From Orbus hercynius (GTDB taxonomy: Bacteria; Pseudomonadota; Gammaproteobacteria; Enterobacterales; Orbaceae), in assembly GCF_003634275.1 (NCBI RefSeq), contig NZ_RBWY01000003.1, forward strand, positions 124,001 to 188,000: a DNA stretch of 64,000 nt, in the 5' to 3' direction. A program made the translations under genes and the position numbers. The notes beneath the pieces are model-generated. The model was not told the DNA's origin. It saw only the letters and a list, made by a program, of their open reading frames with translations, and did no database searches. Shown one piece after another: positions 1 through 10,324 of this stretch. The stretch's first letter is position 1. Every line of letters starts with the position of its first letter.

Positions 1-194
1 ACGGCAATAATCACGCTCACTAGGTTAAATCCGGTTACGCTTCCAAAACCCAACATGGTACTGAGATATCCCCCAACCACAGCACCGACAACGCCGAGCA
101 CCATTGTTTTAATGATTCCACCAGTCACCGGCATTAATACTCTCGCTATCCAGCCAGCAATTAACCCTAGTACAATCCAACTCAAAATTCCCAT
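1..194 (-). CDS. GlsB/YeaQ/YmgE family membrane protein (C-terminus cut by window edge)
   Basis: Reading leftward from an ATG at 194 gives MGILSWIVLGLIAGWIARV, followed by glycine-rich hydrophobic stretches (PVTGGIIKTMVLGVVGAVVG). This is the pattern of the small GlsB/YeaQ/YmgE (transglycosylase-associated) inner-membrane proteins, which are usually about 80-90 residues with three membrane segments; some 64 residues are visible here. A good ribosome binding site (AAGGAA) precedes the ATG. Family members are often stress-induced, but their biochemical role is not settled. The gene lies downstream of lysC on the same strand, 131 bases away, with no clear terminator between them. Confidence 0.85.
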   Translation of the reverse strand, partial: MGILSWIVLGLIAGWIARVLMPVTGGIIKTMVLGVVGAVVGGYLSTMLGFGSVTGFNLVSVIIA

Positions 195-325
195 TTTTAT
201 TTCCTTCTTTAATCAATATTAGTAATTTATTTTTGCTGATATAAATATCTAGCGGATGTATATATTGGGATTAGATTAGTATTTTTCAACCAATAGGAGA
301 CCCATTGATTGAAATTAAATTAAAT

Positions 326-1696
326 TTATTCAAAGATTGCTTTATGCAGAATTTTAACAATGCTATCGGCATCGCTGCTTTTAACCAGAAAACAGATATT
401 ATGAGTACTTGCCCCAAAGCAGGATAAACGCACACTGAAATCTTCTAATTGACCAAAAATTTGTTTGGTCATTCCTTTAACTGAGGTTAAATGATTACCG
501 ATAATTGCAATTAAAGCCAAATCTTCTTGTACTTCAACACAACACACGGTTGATAACTCATCAAGCAGTGCTTTGGTCAGTAGGCTACTGCCATCGGTAT
601 TGGTTCCTGCTGTGTCAATGGTTAATGCAACGCTCACTTCGGAAGTCGTCACCAGATCGACCGAAATATTGTGTTTAGCCAAAATGGTAAAGACATTGGC
701 TAAGAAGCCTTGTGCGTGTAGCATATTGAGGCTATTTAACGTGAGTAAAGTCTGTTTGCGACGTAACGATACTGATCTAAATAAAGGCAGTTCGGATGTA
801 ATACTATGAGCATTATAAACAATCGTTCCACCGGCTTGTGGGTTTTTACTTGAGCCAACAAATACCGGAATATTGCTGCGCACGGCAGGAACAAGTGTTG
901 CTGGATGAAGTACTTTGGCACCAAAAGTAGCCATTTCAGCTGCTTCAGCAAAGGTAATATCATCAATACGTTTGGCATTGGGCACAATGCGCGGATCGGT
1001 GGTGTAAATACCGGCAACATCAGTCCAAATATCAATTTGTGAGGCATGTAGCGCTTCACCAAGTAGTGCTGCGGTGTAATCACTACCACCACGGCCTAAG
1101 GTTGTGGTTTTACCCGAATTTTCGCTACCAATAAATCCTTGTGTTACTACAATATGTTTTTCTGCTAACGATTTTAAATGCGCACAACAAAGTTGTTTGA
1201 TTTCGTCAATTTGTGGTATTGCCTTGCCAAATTTATTATCGGTACGTATCACTCTACGGACATCAAACCAGATGGCATCTTGTTGTTGTTCTTTTAAAAT
1301 TTCGACAAATAGACGTGATGACATTAGTTCACCATGGCTCACCAGTTCATCGGTTAATGCTGCTGATGTAGCTAGGCTAGCTGCTTCTGATAACGAGGCA
1401 ATATTATTGAGTACTTGATCGATTTCATCGCGTAGTGCAGGATTGGCGGGTAGCGCACTTAGAATGTTATATTGAATCTCGTGCAGTTTAGCAAGGTGCT
1501 GTTGACGGATTTCAGTATCACGACCTTCAGCTAGGGCTACTAATAAATTGGTTACGCCAGCTGATGCCGAAAGTACCACCACTTTAACATCAGGATTGGT
1601 GAGCACGATATTGGCGCTATTTTTCATCGCCTCATAATCCGCAACACTAGTGCCGCCAAATTTTGCGATAACACATGATTGATTAGAACTGTTCAT
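326..1696 (-). CDS. lysC: Lysine-sensitive aspartokinase III
   Basis: Phosphorylates L-aspartate to 4-phospho-L-aspartate, the entry step to lysine, diaminopimelate, threonine and methionine; acts in the cytosol. The 456-residue protein aligns along its length with E. coli LysC (449 residues). Visible are the N-terminal KFGGTSVAD nucleotide motif, SASAGVTNLLVALAEG, TTTLGRGGSDYTAALL and FGAKVLHPATL in the kinase domain, then two ACT regions from about residue 310 (NMLHAQGFLANVF, HNISVDLVTTSEVSVALT). The latter is the lysine-binding signature of the LysC type; no homoserine dehydrogenase domain is fused. GAGGAAAAG precedes the ATG. It is transcribed away from rpsP. I do not see the lysine riboswitch that precedes E. 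coli lysC. Confidence 0.97.
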   Translation of the reverse strand: MNSSNQSCVIAKFGGTSVADYEAMKNSANIVLTNPDVKVVVLSASAGVTNLLVALAEGRDTEIRQQHLAKLHEIQYNILSALPANPALRDEIDQVLNNIASLSEAASLATSAALTDELVSHGELMSSRLFVEILKEQQQDAIWFDVRRVIRTDNKFGKAIPQIDEIKQLCCAHLKSLAEKHIVVTQGFIGSENSGKTTTLGRGGSDYTAALLGEALHASQIDIWTDVAGIYTTDPRIVPNAKRIDDITFAEAAEMATFGAKVLHPATLVPAVRSNIPVFVGSSKNPQAGGTIVYNAHSITSELPLFRSVSLRRKQTLLTLNSLNMLHAQGFLANVFTILAKHNISVDLVTTSEVSVALTIDTAGTNTDGSSLLTKALLDELSTVCCVEVQEDLALIAIIGNHLTSVKGMTKQIFGQLEDFSVRLSCFGASTHNICFLVKSSDADSIVKILHKAIFE

Positions 1697-1863
1697 CTTT
1701 TCCTCATTATTATAATCAGCAAATGCCGTGATAAAATTGATAATTTTTACATTGTATCGGATTTATTTGATTAAAATAATCGCAATTAAAAAATATTATG
1801 TTGTCACGATTATTAAAAAAGAACATGATATCTAACCTCGCTCTTGATTCGTCCCATTAACCA

Positions 1864-1891
1864 TTGCACTTTCTTCAAAAAAGAGTATAAT
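1864..1891 (+). promoter_or_regulatory. Probable sigma70 promoter of the rpsP operon
   Basis: TTGCAC at 1864-1869 and a perfect TATAAT at 1886-1891 are separated by 16 bases, about 95 bases upstream of the rpsP start. The -35 is a weak match and the -10 a perfect one. The rest of the 291-base lysC/rpsP spacer is AT-rich and must also hold the lysC promoter, which I could not place with confidence. Confidence 0.55.
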
Positions 1892-1987
1892 TCTCGGGCT
1901 TTTATTTCTGTTTTGTCTACGCTTTTTTGGTGAAGCCAATGGCAGTTATAAATCAAGCAAAACACAATTTAATTTTAAGAGGAAGTT

Positions 1988-2236
1988 ATGGTAACTATTC
2001 GTTTAGCTCGTGGCGGTTCTAAAAAACGTCCATTTTATCAAGTCGTTGTGACTGATAGCCGTAACCCACGTGATGGTCGTTTTATTGAGCGTATCGGTTT
2101 TTTTAACCCTGTAGCGCAAGGTAAAGCGGAAGAACTACGTTTAGATCTTGATCGCGTAAATCACTGGGTTGGTTTAGGTGCTACTGTATCTGATCGTGTT
2201 AATTCACTGATCAAACAAGCACAAAAAATTGCTTAA
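1988..2236 (+). CDS. rpsP: 30S ribosomal protein S16
   Basis: Small-subunit assembly protein of 82 residues, the usual length for the family. The N-terminus [17 protein letters not shown], the [22 protein letters not shown] stretch and the conserved D-R-V-x-x-W-x-G-x-G-A segment identify it. A purine-rich AAGAGGAAGTT stretch precedes the ATG. It is the first gene of the conserved rpsP-rimM-trmD-rplS operon, with 23 bases to rimM. Confidence 0.98.
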   Translation: MVTIRLARGGSKKRPFYQVVVTDSRNPRDGRFIERIGFFNPVAQGKAEELRLDLDRVNHWVGLGATVSDRVNSLIKQAQKIA

Positions 2237-2259
2237 TTATACAATTGAGTGATGTGTAG

Positions 2260-2787
2260 ATGAATACAGAAAAATTAATCATTGTAGGCAAGCTTGGTTC
2301 AAGTTATGGCATTCGTGGTTGGCTTAGAGTGTTTTCATTTACCGAAGATTCAGAGAGTCTTTTTGATTATCAACCTTGGTATATCAAAAGAGCTGATACT
2401 TGGCAAGAAGTTGAAGTTGAAAGCTTTAAGCCGCATAATCAAGATACTATTGTCAAAATTAAAGGCATTGATGACAGGGATGATGCTAACGCATTAACTA
2501 ACATTGAAATCTATGTCGATTCAGCTAAGTTACCCAATTTGGAAGCGGGTGATTTTTATTGGAAGGATCTAATTGGCTGTAAAGTGACAACCGTAAATGG
2601 TTATGATTTAGGTCAGGTAACTGATTTAATGGAAACCGGTTCTAATGATGTGCTCGTCGTTAAGGCAAATCTAAAAGATGCATTTGGAGCAAAAGAACGT
2701 TTGATCCCGTATGTTGAAGATCAATTTATTAAACAGGTTGATTTATCAGCGAAACAGATCACTGTTGATTGGGATCCTGCTTTTTAG
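2260..2787 (+). CDS. rimM: 16S rRNA processing / ribosome maturation factor RimM
   Basis: Assists maturation of the 30S head, binding S19 and late 16S rRNA precursors. The 175-residue protein has the N-terminal RimM barrel ([20 protein letters not shown]) and a C-terminal PRC-barrel-like part ([36 protein letters not shown]). Length matches the family (about 180). Its place between rpsP and trmD is the conserved operon order, which supports the call independently of sequence. Confidence 0.97.
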   Translation: MNTEKLIIVGKLGSSYGIRGWLRVFSFTEDSESLFDYQPWYIKRADTWQEVEVESFKPHNQDTIVKIKGIDDRDDANALTNIEIYVDSAKLPNLEAGDFYWKDLIGCKVTTVNGYDLGQVTDLMETGSNDVLVVKANLKDAFGAKERLIPYVEDQFIKQVDLSAKQITVDWDPAF

Positions 2788-2842
2788 TTCCTGAGTATGA
2801 TTTTAGGAATGTTAAGCATAATTAGCTATTGGGGAGCACTGT

Positions 2843-3595
2843 ATGAAAATTGGCGTAATTAGCCTGTTTCCTGAAATGTTCCAAGCAATAACCAATTATG
2901 GCGTAACAGGAAGAGCCGTCAAAAATGGCCGACTGGATGTCTCGTATTGGAATCCTCGCGATTTTGCGTATGACCGACATAAAACGGTTGATGATCGACC
3001 GTATGGTGGCGGGCCGGGCATGTTGATGATGGTTCAGCCATTAAGAGATGCCATTCATGCCGCAAAAATGCAGCTCGGGGATGATACTAAAGTAATTTAT
3101 CTGTCTCCACAAGGGCGTAAACTTGAACAAAAAGGGGTTTGCGAATTATCTAAACAGAACAAGCTTATACTTGTCTGTGGTCGATATGAGGGCATAGATG
3201 AACGGATAATCCAAACTGAAATTGATGAAGAATGGTCAGTTGGGGATTATGTGTTAAGTGGCGGAGAGTTACCCGCAATGGTGATGGTCGATGCAATCGC
3301 TCGGTTTATTCCTGGTGTATTACATCACGAGTCATCAGCAGAAGAAGACTCTTTTGTAAACGGTTTACTTGATTGCCCGCACTATACTCGCCCGGAAGTG
3401 TTAGATGGTATGGCGGTGCCTGATATATTAATGTCTGGTCACCATGAAGAAATTCGTCTCTGGCGATTAAAACAATCACTAGGACGGACTTGGCTTAGAA
3501 GAGAAGATCTTCTAAATAATCTAGCTCTGACTGACGAAGAGCGACGTTTACTTGCTGAGTTCAAGAATGAACACAGTGAAAAATCTCGCGACTAA
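2843..3595 (+). CDS. trmD: tRNA (guanine-37-N1)-methyltransferase
   Basis: Methylates N1 of G37 next to the anticodon using S-adenosylmethionine and prevents +1 frameshifting. The 250-residue protein carries SPOUT-class knot motifs: [13 protein letters not shown] at the N-terminus, [32 protein letters not shown] and [16 protein letters not shown]. These form the trefoil-knot SAM site and the catalytic aspartate region. Third gene of the rpsP operon; the 55-base gap after rimM holds a GGGGAG ribosome binding site. The start and length agree with the family. Confidence 0.98.
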   Translation: MKIGVISLFPEMFQAITNYGVTGRAVKNGRLDVSYWNPRDFAYDRHKTVDDRPYGGGPGMLMMVQPLRDAIHAAKMQLGDDTKVIYLSPQGRKLEQKGVCELSKQNKLILVCGRYEGIDERIIQTEIDEEWSVGDYVLSGGELPAMVMVDAIARFIPGVLHHESSAEEDSFVNGLLDCPHYTRPEVLDGMAVPDILMSGHHEEIRLWRLKQSLGRTWLRREDLLNNLALTDEERRLLAEFKNEHSEKSRD

Positions 3596-3976
<381 letters not shown>

Positions 3977-4009
3977 TTGCGATGTCACGAACATCTTAAA
4001 ATATAAAGA

Positions 4010-4037
4010 AAATAGCTACCTTGGTAGCTATTTTTTT
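4010..4037 (+). terminator. Intrinsic terminator of the rpsP-rimM-trmD-rplS operon
   Basis: AATAGCTACC and GGTAGCTATT form a near-continuous stem that runs straight into seven T residues, 34 bases after the rplS stop codon. The innermost pairs must open to give a loop. It matches the end of the four-gene operon. Confidence 0.9.
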
Positions 4038-4085
4038 GCCGCTAACTATCGGCTGCTCAATCGCTTTGTGTTAGATGCAGTCTAA

Positions 4086-5273
4086 TTACGCTGTTATGAC
4101 ATCATTCGCGCAAGCATAGGCACTGCTCCAGGCCCACTGGAAATTATAACCACCGAGCCATCCTGTTACATCAATCACTTCACCGATAAAGTACAGATTA
4201 GGCACGCTTGTTACCATCATGCTTTTTGACGATAACACATCGGTACTTACGCCACCTAGTGTGACTTCAGCGGTGCGATAGCCTTCCGTGCCGTTAGGGA
4301 TAATCTGCCAATTGGTTAGTTGGTCAATAAGTTGCTGTTGCTGCTTTGAATTAAGCTGCTTTAGCGGCACATCAATAATTATCTGTAACTCAATTAACGT
4401 CTCAATCAGTCGTTTAGGCAATAATTTTGCTAAAATTGTTTTGATATATTGGTTATTGGCTTCTTGTCTTTGAACGGCAAAAAAGGCGTTCATATCATCA
4501 TTAGGCAGCAAATTAATTCTAACAGCCTCACCAACTTGCCAATAGCTTGATAGCTGCAAAATAGCCGGACCTGATAGCCCTCGATGCGTAAAAAGTAGAT
4601 TACCTTTAAACTGCTTTGAGGCAGTGCTGACTTCAGCGAACGTGGCGATGCCGGCAAGTGGGGATAAGCTATCAAGTAGTGATTGTTGTAAGGTAAATGG
4701 CACTAAGCCTGCACGAACGGGTATCACCGGCAGATTAAACTTTTCGGCAATACGATAACCAATCGGGGTGGTACCTAATTTAGGCATAGACAACCCTCCG
4801 GTAGCAATAATGACTTTATCGGACTCAATTTGCCCTTTATTGGTTGAGAGCTGAAAACCCGATTCTGTTTGTTTGATATCATCAAGTTCAGTTTGCATAT
4901 TAAATTTAACCTGACCTTTTTCACATTCCTTAAGTAGCATATTGACAATATCTTGCGCTGAATGTTGACAAAAAAGCTGACCATGCTCTTTTTCATAATA
5001 GGGGATATTGTAGCGAGTCACCAAATTAAGGAAATCCCATTGTGTAAAACGCTTTAGTGCCGATTTACAAAAATGAGGATTTTGTGACAGATAGTTATCC
5101 GCTTCAATGGTCAGATTAGTGAAATTACAATGACCACCGCCGGACATTAAAATTTTCCGTCCAGGCTTTTTGCCATTATCAATGACGGTGACATCAAAAT
5201 GATTTTGGCCAAGCAAACTTGCACATAGCAGTCCAGATGCGCCAGCGCCAACAATGGTAATTTTAGGTTTCAT
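4086..5273 (-). CDS. yhiN: YhiN/HI0933 family FAD-dependent oxidoreductase
   Basis: A flavoprotein of the HI0933/YhiN family; its substrate is not known. The Rossmann FAD site is at the N-terminus (ITIVGAGASGLLCASLLG), followed by DNGKKPGRKILMSGGGHCNFTN, the ATGGLSMPKLG segment and the C-terminal YFIGEVIDVTGWLGGYNFQWAWSS. It aligns with E. coli YhiN over the whole length. I place the start at the ATG at 5273 (395 residues); an in-frame TTG at 5297 would add eight residues that family members lack. Neither start has a strong ribosome binding site. It lies downstream of btsT on the same strand but beyond a strong terminator, so is probably transcribed separately. Confidence 0.93.
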   Translation of the reverse strand: MKPKITIVGAGASGLLCASLLGQNHFDVTVIDNGKKPGRKILMSGGGHCNFTNLTIEADNYLSQNPHFCKSALKRFTQWDFLNLVTRYNIPYYEKEHGQLFCQHSAQDIVNMLLKECEKGQVKFNMQTELDDIKQTESGFQLSTNKGQIESDKVIIATGGLSMPKLGTTPIGYRIAEKFNLPVIPVRAGLVPFTLQQSLLDSLSPLAGIATFAEVSTASKQFKGNLLFTHRGLSGPAILQLSSYWQVGEAVRINLLPNDDMNAFFAVQRQEANNQYIKTILAKLLPKRLIETLIELQIIIDVPLKQLNSKQQQQLIDQLTNWQIIPNGTEGYRTAEVTLGGVSTDVLSSKSMMVTSVPNLYFIGEVIDVTGWLGGYNFQWAWSSAYACANDVITA

Positions 5274-5323
5274 GCATAATCTATTAGAAATAAACAAGGC
5301 AGGTATTATAACGAAATTATCAA

Positions 5324-5356
5324 TAAAAATACCCTACTATTTGTATAGTAGGGTAT
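5324..5356 (-). terminator. Intrinsic terminator downstream of btsT
   Basis: On the minus strand a perfect 12-bp stem (arms at 5345-5356 and 5329-5340) with a four-base loop ends in a T-run (complement of 5325-5329). It lies 78 bases past the btsT stop and before yhiN. This is one of the strongest terminators in the window. Confidence 0.9.
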
Positions 5357-5433
5357 GCGGTTACCGATATTTTTTTAACGACTGTCCTACAGGGATAAAT
5401 TCGTTTACGGCTAATGTAGCAAACAAACTTATC

Positions 5434-7587
5434 TTAGTGAGACATGGATGTCTTCACGCCACCTTCAGGTACAGGAACGTAAGGTGTTTCTTTATCGGTT
5501 CTTTCTGGATTATTACGAACTTTTAATGCCGTTCTAATACCGAAGAAAATAATACTGTAAACAACAACTAGGAATAGAACACTTAAACCAGCATTGGTGT
5601 AATTGTTGATAACAATATGTGTCATATCACTAATTTGTTGTGAGCTTAAGCTTGGATCTTCAGCAATTTTACGGTTGTATTCTTTTGCAAGATATAAGAA
5701 ACCTTCTAATTGTGGATTATCACTAAACAGTTTCAAGCCAAGCGCCCATGTTGTACAAATCAATAACCAAACCGCAGGGATGATAGTTACCCAAATATAT
5801 TGTGCGCGTTTCATTTTGATTAATACAATCGTTGCTAGAACTAATGCGACCGCTGCTAACATTTGGTTTGAGATACCGAATAATGGCCATAAGCTTTTCA
5901 CGCCACCAAGTGGATCAACAACGCCTTGATATAGTAAATAACCCCATAAACCAACACAACCAGCAGTACCAATTACACCAGCAACAATTGAGTCTGTTTT
6001 CTTCAAGAATGGGACAAAGTTACCCAGTAAATCTTGTAACATGAATCGACCAGAACGCGTTCCTGCATCAAGTGCGGTTAAAATAAATAGTGCTTCAAAT
6101 AAGATACCAAAGTGATACCAAAAGCCCATATCAGCACCAGGAAGGATTTGATGGAATACATGCGCAATACCAACTGCAAGCGTCGGTGCACCACCTGCAC
6201 GGTTCAACACTGATTTTTCACCAATATCCGTTGCAGTTTGTAGAATTTCCTCTGGTGAAATTGTAAAGCCCCAAGAACTAATGGTCGCTGCCGCTTGATG
6301 CGTTACATCGTTTAATTGCGCCATAATTAATGGTGCCATCGCGGGATCACTTAATTTGTGTAAATCTGGCATAGTAAAGCCAAGCGCCGCTGGTGGTGTA
6401 TTCATGGCAAAGTATAAACCAGGCTCAATAATTGATGCGGCAACTAATGCCATAATTGCGACAAACGATTCCATTAACATGGCACCATAGCCAATAAAGC
6501 GCGTATCTTTTTCACTGGCTAGTAATTTTGGTGTGGTACCTGAGGCAATGAGCGCATGGAAACCTGATACTGCCCCACAAGCGATAGTGATGAATAAGAA
6601 TGGCATTAATGCACCTTTCCATACCGGGCCGGTTCCATCAACGTATTGGGTAATAGCAGGCATTTTTAAATCAGGGTTTAAAATCACAATACCCACAGCA
6701 AGGCCAACGATTACACCAATTTTTAAGAACGTTGCTAAGTAATCGCGTGGCGCTAAAATTAACCAAACTGGTAATAATGCTGAGATGAAAGCATAACCGA
6801 CTAACACATAAGTAATGGTCGTTGCTTGGAATGTCAATGCATTGCCCCAATATGGGTCGTGCGCGATAACGCCACCAAACCAAATTGATAAAACAAGCAA
6901 AATAATCCCCATGATTGAGACCTCAAGGACTCGACCTGGGCGGATAAATCGCATGTAAATTCCCATAAATAGCGCAATTGGTACGGTCGCACACACAGTA
7001 AATACGCCCCAAGGGCTTTCTGCCAGTGCTTTAACAACGATTAGGGCTAAAACTGCTAGGATAATTAGCATAATTAAGAAACAACCGAATAATGCGATTG
7101 TGCCTGGGATTTGTCCCAGTTCTTGCTTAATCATTTCACCTAATGATGCACCGTTACGGCGTGATGACAGGAATAGCACCATGAAGTCTTGAACGGCACC
7201 GGCTAATACTACACCAGCAAGTAACCATAGCGTACCTGGTAAATAACCAACTTGAGCTGCTAGAACGGGACCAACTAATGGACCTGCGCCTGCGATTGCG
7301 GCAAAGTGATGGCCAAATAAAACGTATTTGTTAGTTGGAACATAGTTTAGACCATCATTATTAATGACTGCAGGTGTTGCACGAGTCGGGTCAAGTCCCA
7401 TCACTTTACTTGCAATATAAAGGCTGTAATAGCGATAGGCAACTAAATAGACAGAAACCGATGCTGCAACAATCCATAGCGCACTTATGTGCTCACCACG
7501 TCTTAATGCAACAACAGCTAAGCAGCATGCACCGATGAATGCAAGTAGCACCCAAGGTAAATGCTTAAGGTATTTGTTATTACTCAT
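5434..7587 (-). CDS. btsT: Pyruvate:H+ symporter, CstA family (BtsT type)
   Basis: High-affinity pyruvate uptake transporter of the CstA (peptide transporter/carbon starvation) family in the inner membrane. The 717-residue protein is almost the same length as E. coli BtsT/YjiY (716) and shares long identical stretches, e.g. ALRRGEHISALWIV, TPAVINNDGLNYVPTNKYV, HHFAAIAGAGPLVGPVLAAQ and the C-terminal KETPYVPVPEGGVK. Many hydrophobic helices are evident along the chain. CstA itself is a close paralogue, but the N- and C-termini match BtsT better. The adjacent btsSR genes encode the two-component system that induces btsT in E. coli, which supports the assignment. Confidence 0.93.
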   Translation of the reverse strand: MSNNKYLKHLPWVLLAFIGACCLAVVALRRGEHISALWIVAASVSVYLVAYRYYSLYIASKVMGLDPTRATPAVINNDGLNYVPTNKYVLFGHHFAAIAGAGPLVGPVLAAQVGYLPGTLWLLAGVVLAGAVQDFMVLFLSSRRNGASLGEMIKQELGQIPGTIALFGCFLIMLIILAVLALIVVKALAESPWGVFTVCATVPIALFMGIYMRFIRPGRVLEVSIMGIILLVLSIWFGGVIAHDPYWGNALTFQATTITYVLVGYAFISALLPVWLILAPRDYLATFLKIGVIVGLAVGIVILNPDLKMPAITQYVDGTGPVWKGALMPFLFITIACGAVSGFHALIASGTTPKLLASEKDTRFIGYGAMLMESFVAIMALVAASIIEPGLYFAMNTPPAALGFTMPDLHKLSDPAMAPLIMAQLNDVTHQAAATISSWGFTISPEEILQTATDIGEKSVLNRAGGAPTLAVGIAHVFHQILPGADMGFWYHFGILFEALFILTALDAGTRSGRFMLQDLLGNFVPFLKKTDSIVAGVIGTAGCVGLWGYLLYQGVVDPLGGVKSLWPLFGISNQMLAAVALVLATIVLIKMKRAQYIWVTIIPAVWLLICTTWALGLKLFSDNPQLEGFLYLAKEYNRKIAEDPSLSSQQISDMTHIVINNYTNAGLSVLFLVVVYSIIFFGIRTALKVRNNPERTDKETPYVPVPEGGVKTSMSH

Positions 7588-7700
7588 TAATTGTTTTCCT
7601 CATTAGATCAAAGAGTATCTAAAATTTTGCCAGCGTATAGTAAATAACTTGCATTGAAAAAAGAATCTTGAAGTGAGTAAAAGGTTCAATAGCAATTGTG

Positions 7701-7751
7701 AGTGGTTTAAATTGGCATGTTAATGGTTTGACAAGATAAACGCCAAACCAT
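7701..7751 (-). promoter_or_regulatory. Candidate BtsR operator upstream of btsT
   Basis: Read on the minus strand, AAACCATT (7729-7722) and AAACCACT (7708-7701) form a direct repeat with a 21-base period, two helical turns. The E. coli BtsR site, as I recall it, is a direct repeat of ACC(G/A)CT; the second copy matches and the first differs by one base. A third, inverted copy (7744-7751) makes an 8-bp dyad with the first. The site lies about 115-165 bases upstream of the btsT start, suitable for activation. Spacing is not identical to what I remember for E. coli. Confidence 0.5.
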
Positions 7752-7809
7752 CTAAGGGGTAAGATGTTAATGATAGAAATGCGAGTTTACATATTCTCGT
7801 TCACTGAAT

Positions 7810-8526
7810 TTATAGCCCGAGCTGTTCTTTCAGGGGTTTTAAGTAGCGCCGGCTCACTGGCACCGCAACAGCGTTATTGAGAATAATTTCAGTATGGCCT
7901 GATTGGTCAAAGCGAATCTCTTTCAATTGTTTCATATTGATGAGATATTGACGATGACAATAGATTAATGGCGTTTTTTCTTCGAGCGTGCGCAGTGTTA
8001 ACTCAGTAAAATATTCGGTATTCTCTTTATTAAAGACATAAACGCCGCTTGGTCTTGAGCTGACATAATACACATCATCTAAATTGAGTAGGTAGATTTT
8101 GCTGTGACCAATACAGGGAATGTATTTGAGCATCGGATCTACGCTTAATTGCGTCAGATTTTGCTGTTTTGGACTATTGAATAATCGTTGAATGGTTTTA
8201 TCTAATCGGCTCGGTTCTATCGGTTTTAATAAATAATCGAATGCTTGTGCTTCAAAAGCTTTAATGGCAAACTCTTCGTAAGCGGTTAAAAACACGATGT
8301 GTGGCATGGTCTGCGTATCGAGCATATTGAGCATTTCCAGACCATTAATTTTCGGCATTTGAATATCTAAAAATACCACATCGGGCTGCAGCTGATGAAT
8401 GGCTTTGACGGCTTCAAATGCATTGCTGCACTCAGCCATGATCGTGATTTTTTCATGTAGAGCGAGTTGGCAGCGTAAATTTTCGCGAGCCAATGGCTCA
8501 TCGTCGACAATAATCGCTTTTAACAT
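7810..8526 (-). CDS. btsR: LytTR response regulator BtsR (YehT)
   Basis: Response regulator of the pyruvate-sensing BtsS/BtsR system. The 238-residue protein has an N-terminal receiver domain ([13 protein letters not shown], the phospho-acceptor aspartate in [16 protein letters not shown] at about residue 55, [14 protein letters not shown], the lysine in [11 protein letters not shown]) and a C-terminal LytTR DNA-binding domain from about residue 135 ([34 protein letters not shown]). Length equals E. coli BtsR (239). Its start overlaps the btsS stop by seven bases, so the pair is translationally coupled. It sits 222 bases upstream of its presumed target btsT. Confidence 0.93.
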   Translation of the reverse strand: MLKAIIVDDEPLARENLRCQLALHEKITIMAECSNAFEAVKAIHQLQPDVVFLDIQMPKINGLEMLNMLDTQTMPHIVFLTAYEEFAIKAFEAQAFDYLLKPIEPSRLDKTIQRLFNSPKQQNLTQLSVDPMLKYIPCIGHSKIYLLNLDDVYYVSSRPSGVYVFNKENTEYFTELTLRTLEEKTPLIYCHRQYLINMKQLKEIRFDQSGHTEIILNNAVAVPVSRRYLKPLKEQLGL

Positions 8527-10217
8527 ATACTTTTATCCTGTTCAATGGGTATGGTGAGTACAACTCGCGTATAACAATCGGGCTCACAATGAATTTGCAT
8601 GCCATATTGTTCACCATAGCGAATTTGTATGCGTTTATGCACTAAATTAATGCCTAATCCACCATTATCTTTATGTTCTTCACGATACATCCCAGCGTTA
8701 TCTTCGACCTCAAGCATTAACACGGTATCGTGTTGATAAGCTCGGATAGTGACGATACCTTTACCTATCATTTGTGATACGCCGTGTTTGATCGCATTTT
8801 CCACAATCGGCTGTAGCGAAAAGGCCGGTAAGTGTACGGTTTGAAATTTTGCCGGTACATCGACGACAATATCGAGTTTATCCATAAAACGCATTTTTTC
8901 GATCTCTAAATACGCCGTAATATGTTCAAGCTCATCGCTTAAATTAACGATTTCGGTGGGCCGTTTTAAATTTTTGCGGAAAAATGTTGATAGATTTTGT
9001 ACCAATGATGACGCTTGCAACTGATCTCGGCGAATAACGGCAAGTAATGTATTGAGCGCATTAAATAAAAAATGCGGATTAACTTGCGCATGCAGTAATT
9101 TAATTTCTGTTTGTGATAACAGCTGTTTATAGCGCTCATTTTGGCCGGCAAGAATCTGCGCTGATAGTAAACTGGCGATACCTTCACCGAGCGTTCGGTT
9201 GATTGAACTAAAAAGCGTATTTTTTACTTCATAGAGTTTAATCGTGCCAACGACGGTATTATTCTCACCGCGCAGTGGGATAACGAGTGTTGAGCCCAAT
9301 CGACAGTTTTTATTGAGCGAACATTGGTAAGGTTGATGTATACCATCAAGGTACTTCACCTCATCGGCGTCGATAGATTGTAGCGAGGCTTTTGAGGTAA
9401 TCGGAGTACCGGGTAGATGGTGATCACTACCGGTACCAATAAATGCCAGAATTTTTTCGCGATCGGTAATTGAAACGGCGCCAACGCCTAGCTCCTTATA
9501 AATAATATAGGCAACTTTGGTACTGTTTTCTTGATTAAAGCCGTTTCTAAGTAAGCCATCAGTGCTAGAGGCAATTTTGAGTGCTCTAGACGAGAAGGCT
9601 GAGGTATACTTTTCAAACATAGCCTTACGATCTAGCAAGATTCGCATAAACATTGCCGCACCGACACTATTGGCAATAATCATTGGGGCGGCAATAATTT
9701 TAACCGTATGAAAAACAACGTCGAATGGTTTAGAAAAAATTAAAATCATCAGCATTTCCAGTGATTCGACCAGAATAGCCAATACCGCAACGACGAATGG
9801 ATTATAAATGAGGTCAACTCGTCTATTTTTCATCAAAAAGTAGTGCACCATACCACTAATGAAGCCGGTTAATATGGTGGCAAACATACAGGTTTCAGCT
9901 GTAACTCCGCCTAACGTATAACGATGGACGCCGCCGGTTATACCGACTAATAATCCAACGGTGGGGCCGCCGAGTAACCCGCCCAAAATGGCACCAATAG
10001 CTCTGGTGTTGGCTAAGGTATCTTCAATTTCCAGACTAAAATAGGTCCCCATAATACAGAAAAAAGAAAAAATTAAATAACACAGCGATTTATGCGGTAG
10101 ATGAACGGTGACCTGCATAACGGGAATAAATAATGGGGTTTTGCTCAGCAAATAGGCGATAACAAGGTAGACGCACATTTGTTGTAAGAGCTGTAAAATG
10201 AGATTAAATTCAAACAT
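8520..10217 (-). CDS. btsS: Pyruvate-sensing LytS-family histidine kinase BtsS (YehU)
   Basis: Inner-membrane sensor kinase of 565 residues (E. coli BtsS is 561). The first 200 residues hold the LytS-type multi-helix domain ([34 protein letters not shown]). A GAF-like region follows (about 210-350), then the His_kinase domain with the H-box [19 protein letters not shown] and a HATPase domain with the N-box [11 protein letters not shown] and glycine box [14 protein letters not shown]. It is expected to sense external pyruvate and phosphorylate BtsR. First gene of the btsSR pair, divergent from trmB across about 107 bases. Confidence 0.93.
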   Translation of the reverse strand: MFEFNLILQLLQQMCVYLVIAYLLSKTPLFIPVMQVTVHLPHKSLCYLIFSFFCIMGTYFSLEIEDTLANTRAIGAILGGLLGGPTVGLLVGITGGVHRYTLGGVTAETCMFATILTGFISGMVHYFLMKNRRVDLIYNPFVVAVLAILVESLEMLMILIFSKPFDVVFHTVKIIAAPMIIANSVGAAMFMRILLDRKAMFEKYTSAFSSRALKIASSTDGLLRNGFNQENSTKVAYIIYKELGVGAVSITDREKILAFIGTGSDHHLPGTPITSKASLQSIDADEVKYLDGIHQPYQCSLNKNCRLGSTLVIPLRGENNTVVGTIKLYEVKNTLFSSINRTLGEGIASLLSAQILAGQNERYKQLLSQTEIKLLHAQVNPHFLFNALNTLLAVIRRDQLQASSLVQNLSTFFRKNLKRPTEIVNLSDELEHITAYLEIEKMRFMDKLDIVVDVPAKFQTVHLPAFSLQPIVENAIKHGVSQMIGKGIVTIRAYQHDTVLMLEVEDNAGMYREEHKDNGGLGINLVHKRIQIRYGEQYGMQIHCEPDCYTRVVLTIPIEQDKSIC

Positions 10218-10324
10218 AGCTTTTGTTTATTGTATTTCGATTATATTGTCATTGGAATGCTAGCGACAAATTTTAACTTACGTTACACTATTAAGCTAAT
10301 TTATTGTATAACAAAGATCGTGAT

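Noticed and set aside
736-1092. Open frame of about 118 codons inside lysC on the same strand
   Set aside because: Out-of-frame shadow of the well-supported lysC coding sequence, with no start signal or family match.
1697-1860. Lysine riboswitch upstream of lysC
   Set aside because: No conserved L-box blocks could be found by eye on the minus strand; reported only as an absence.
7690-7720. CRP site at the btsT promoter
   Set aside because: Only the TGTGA half is present; the partner half does not match TCACA.
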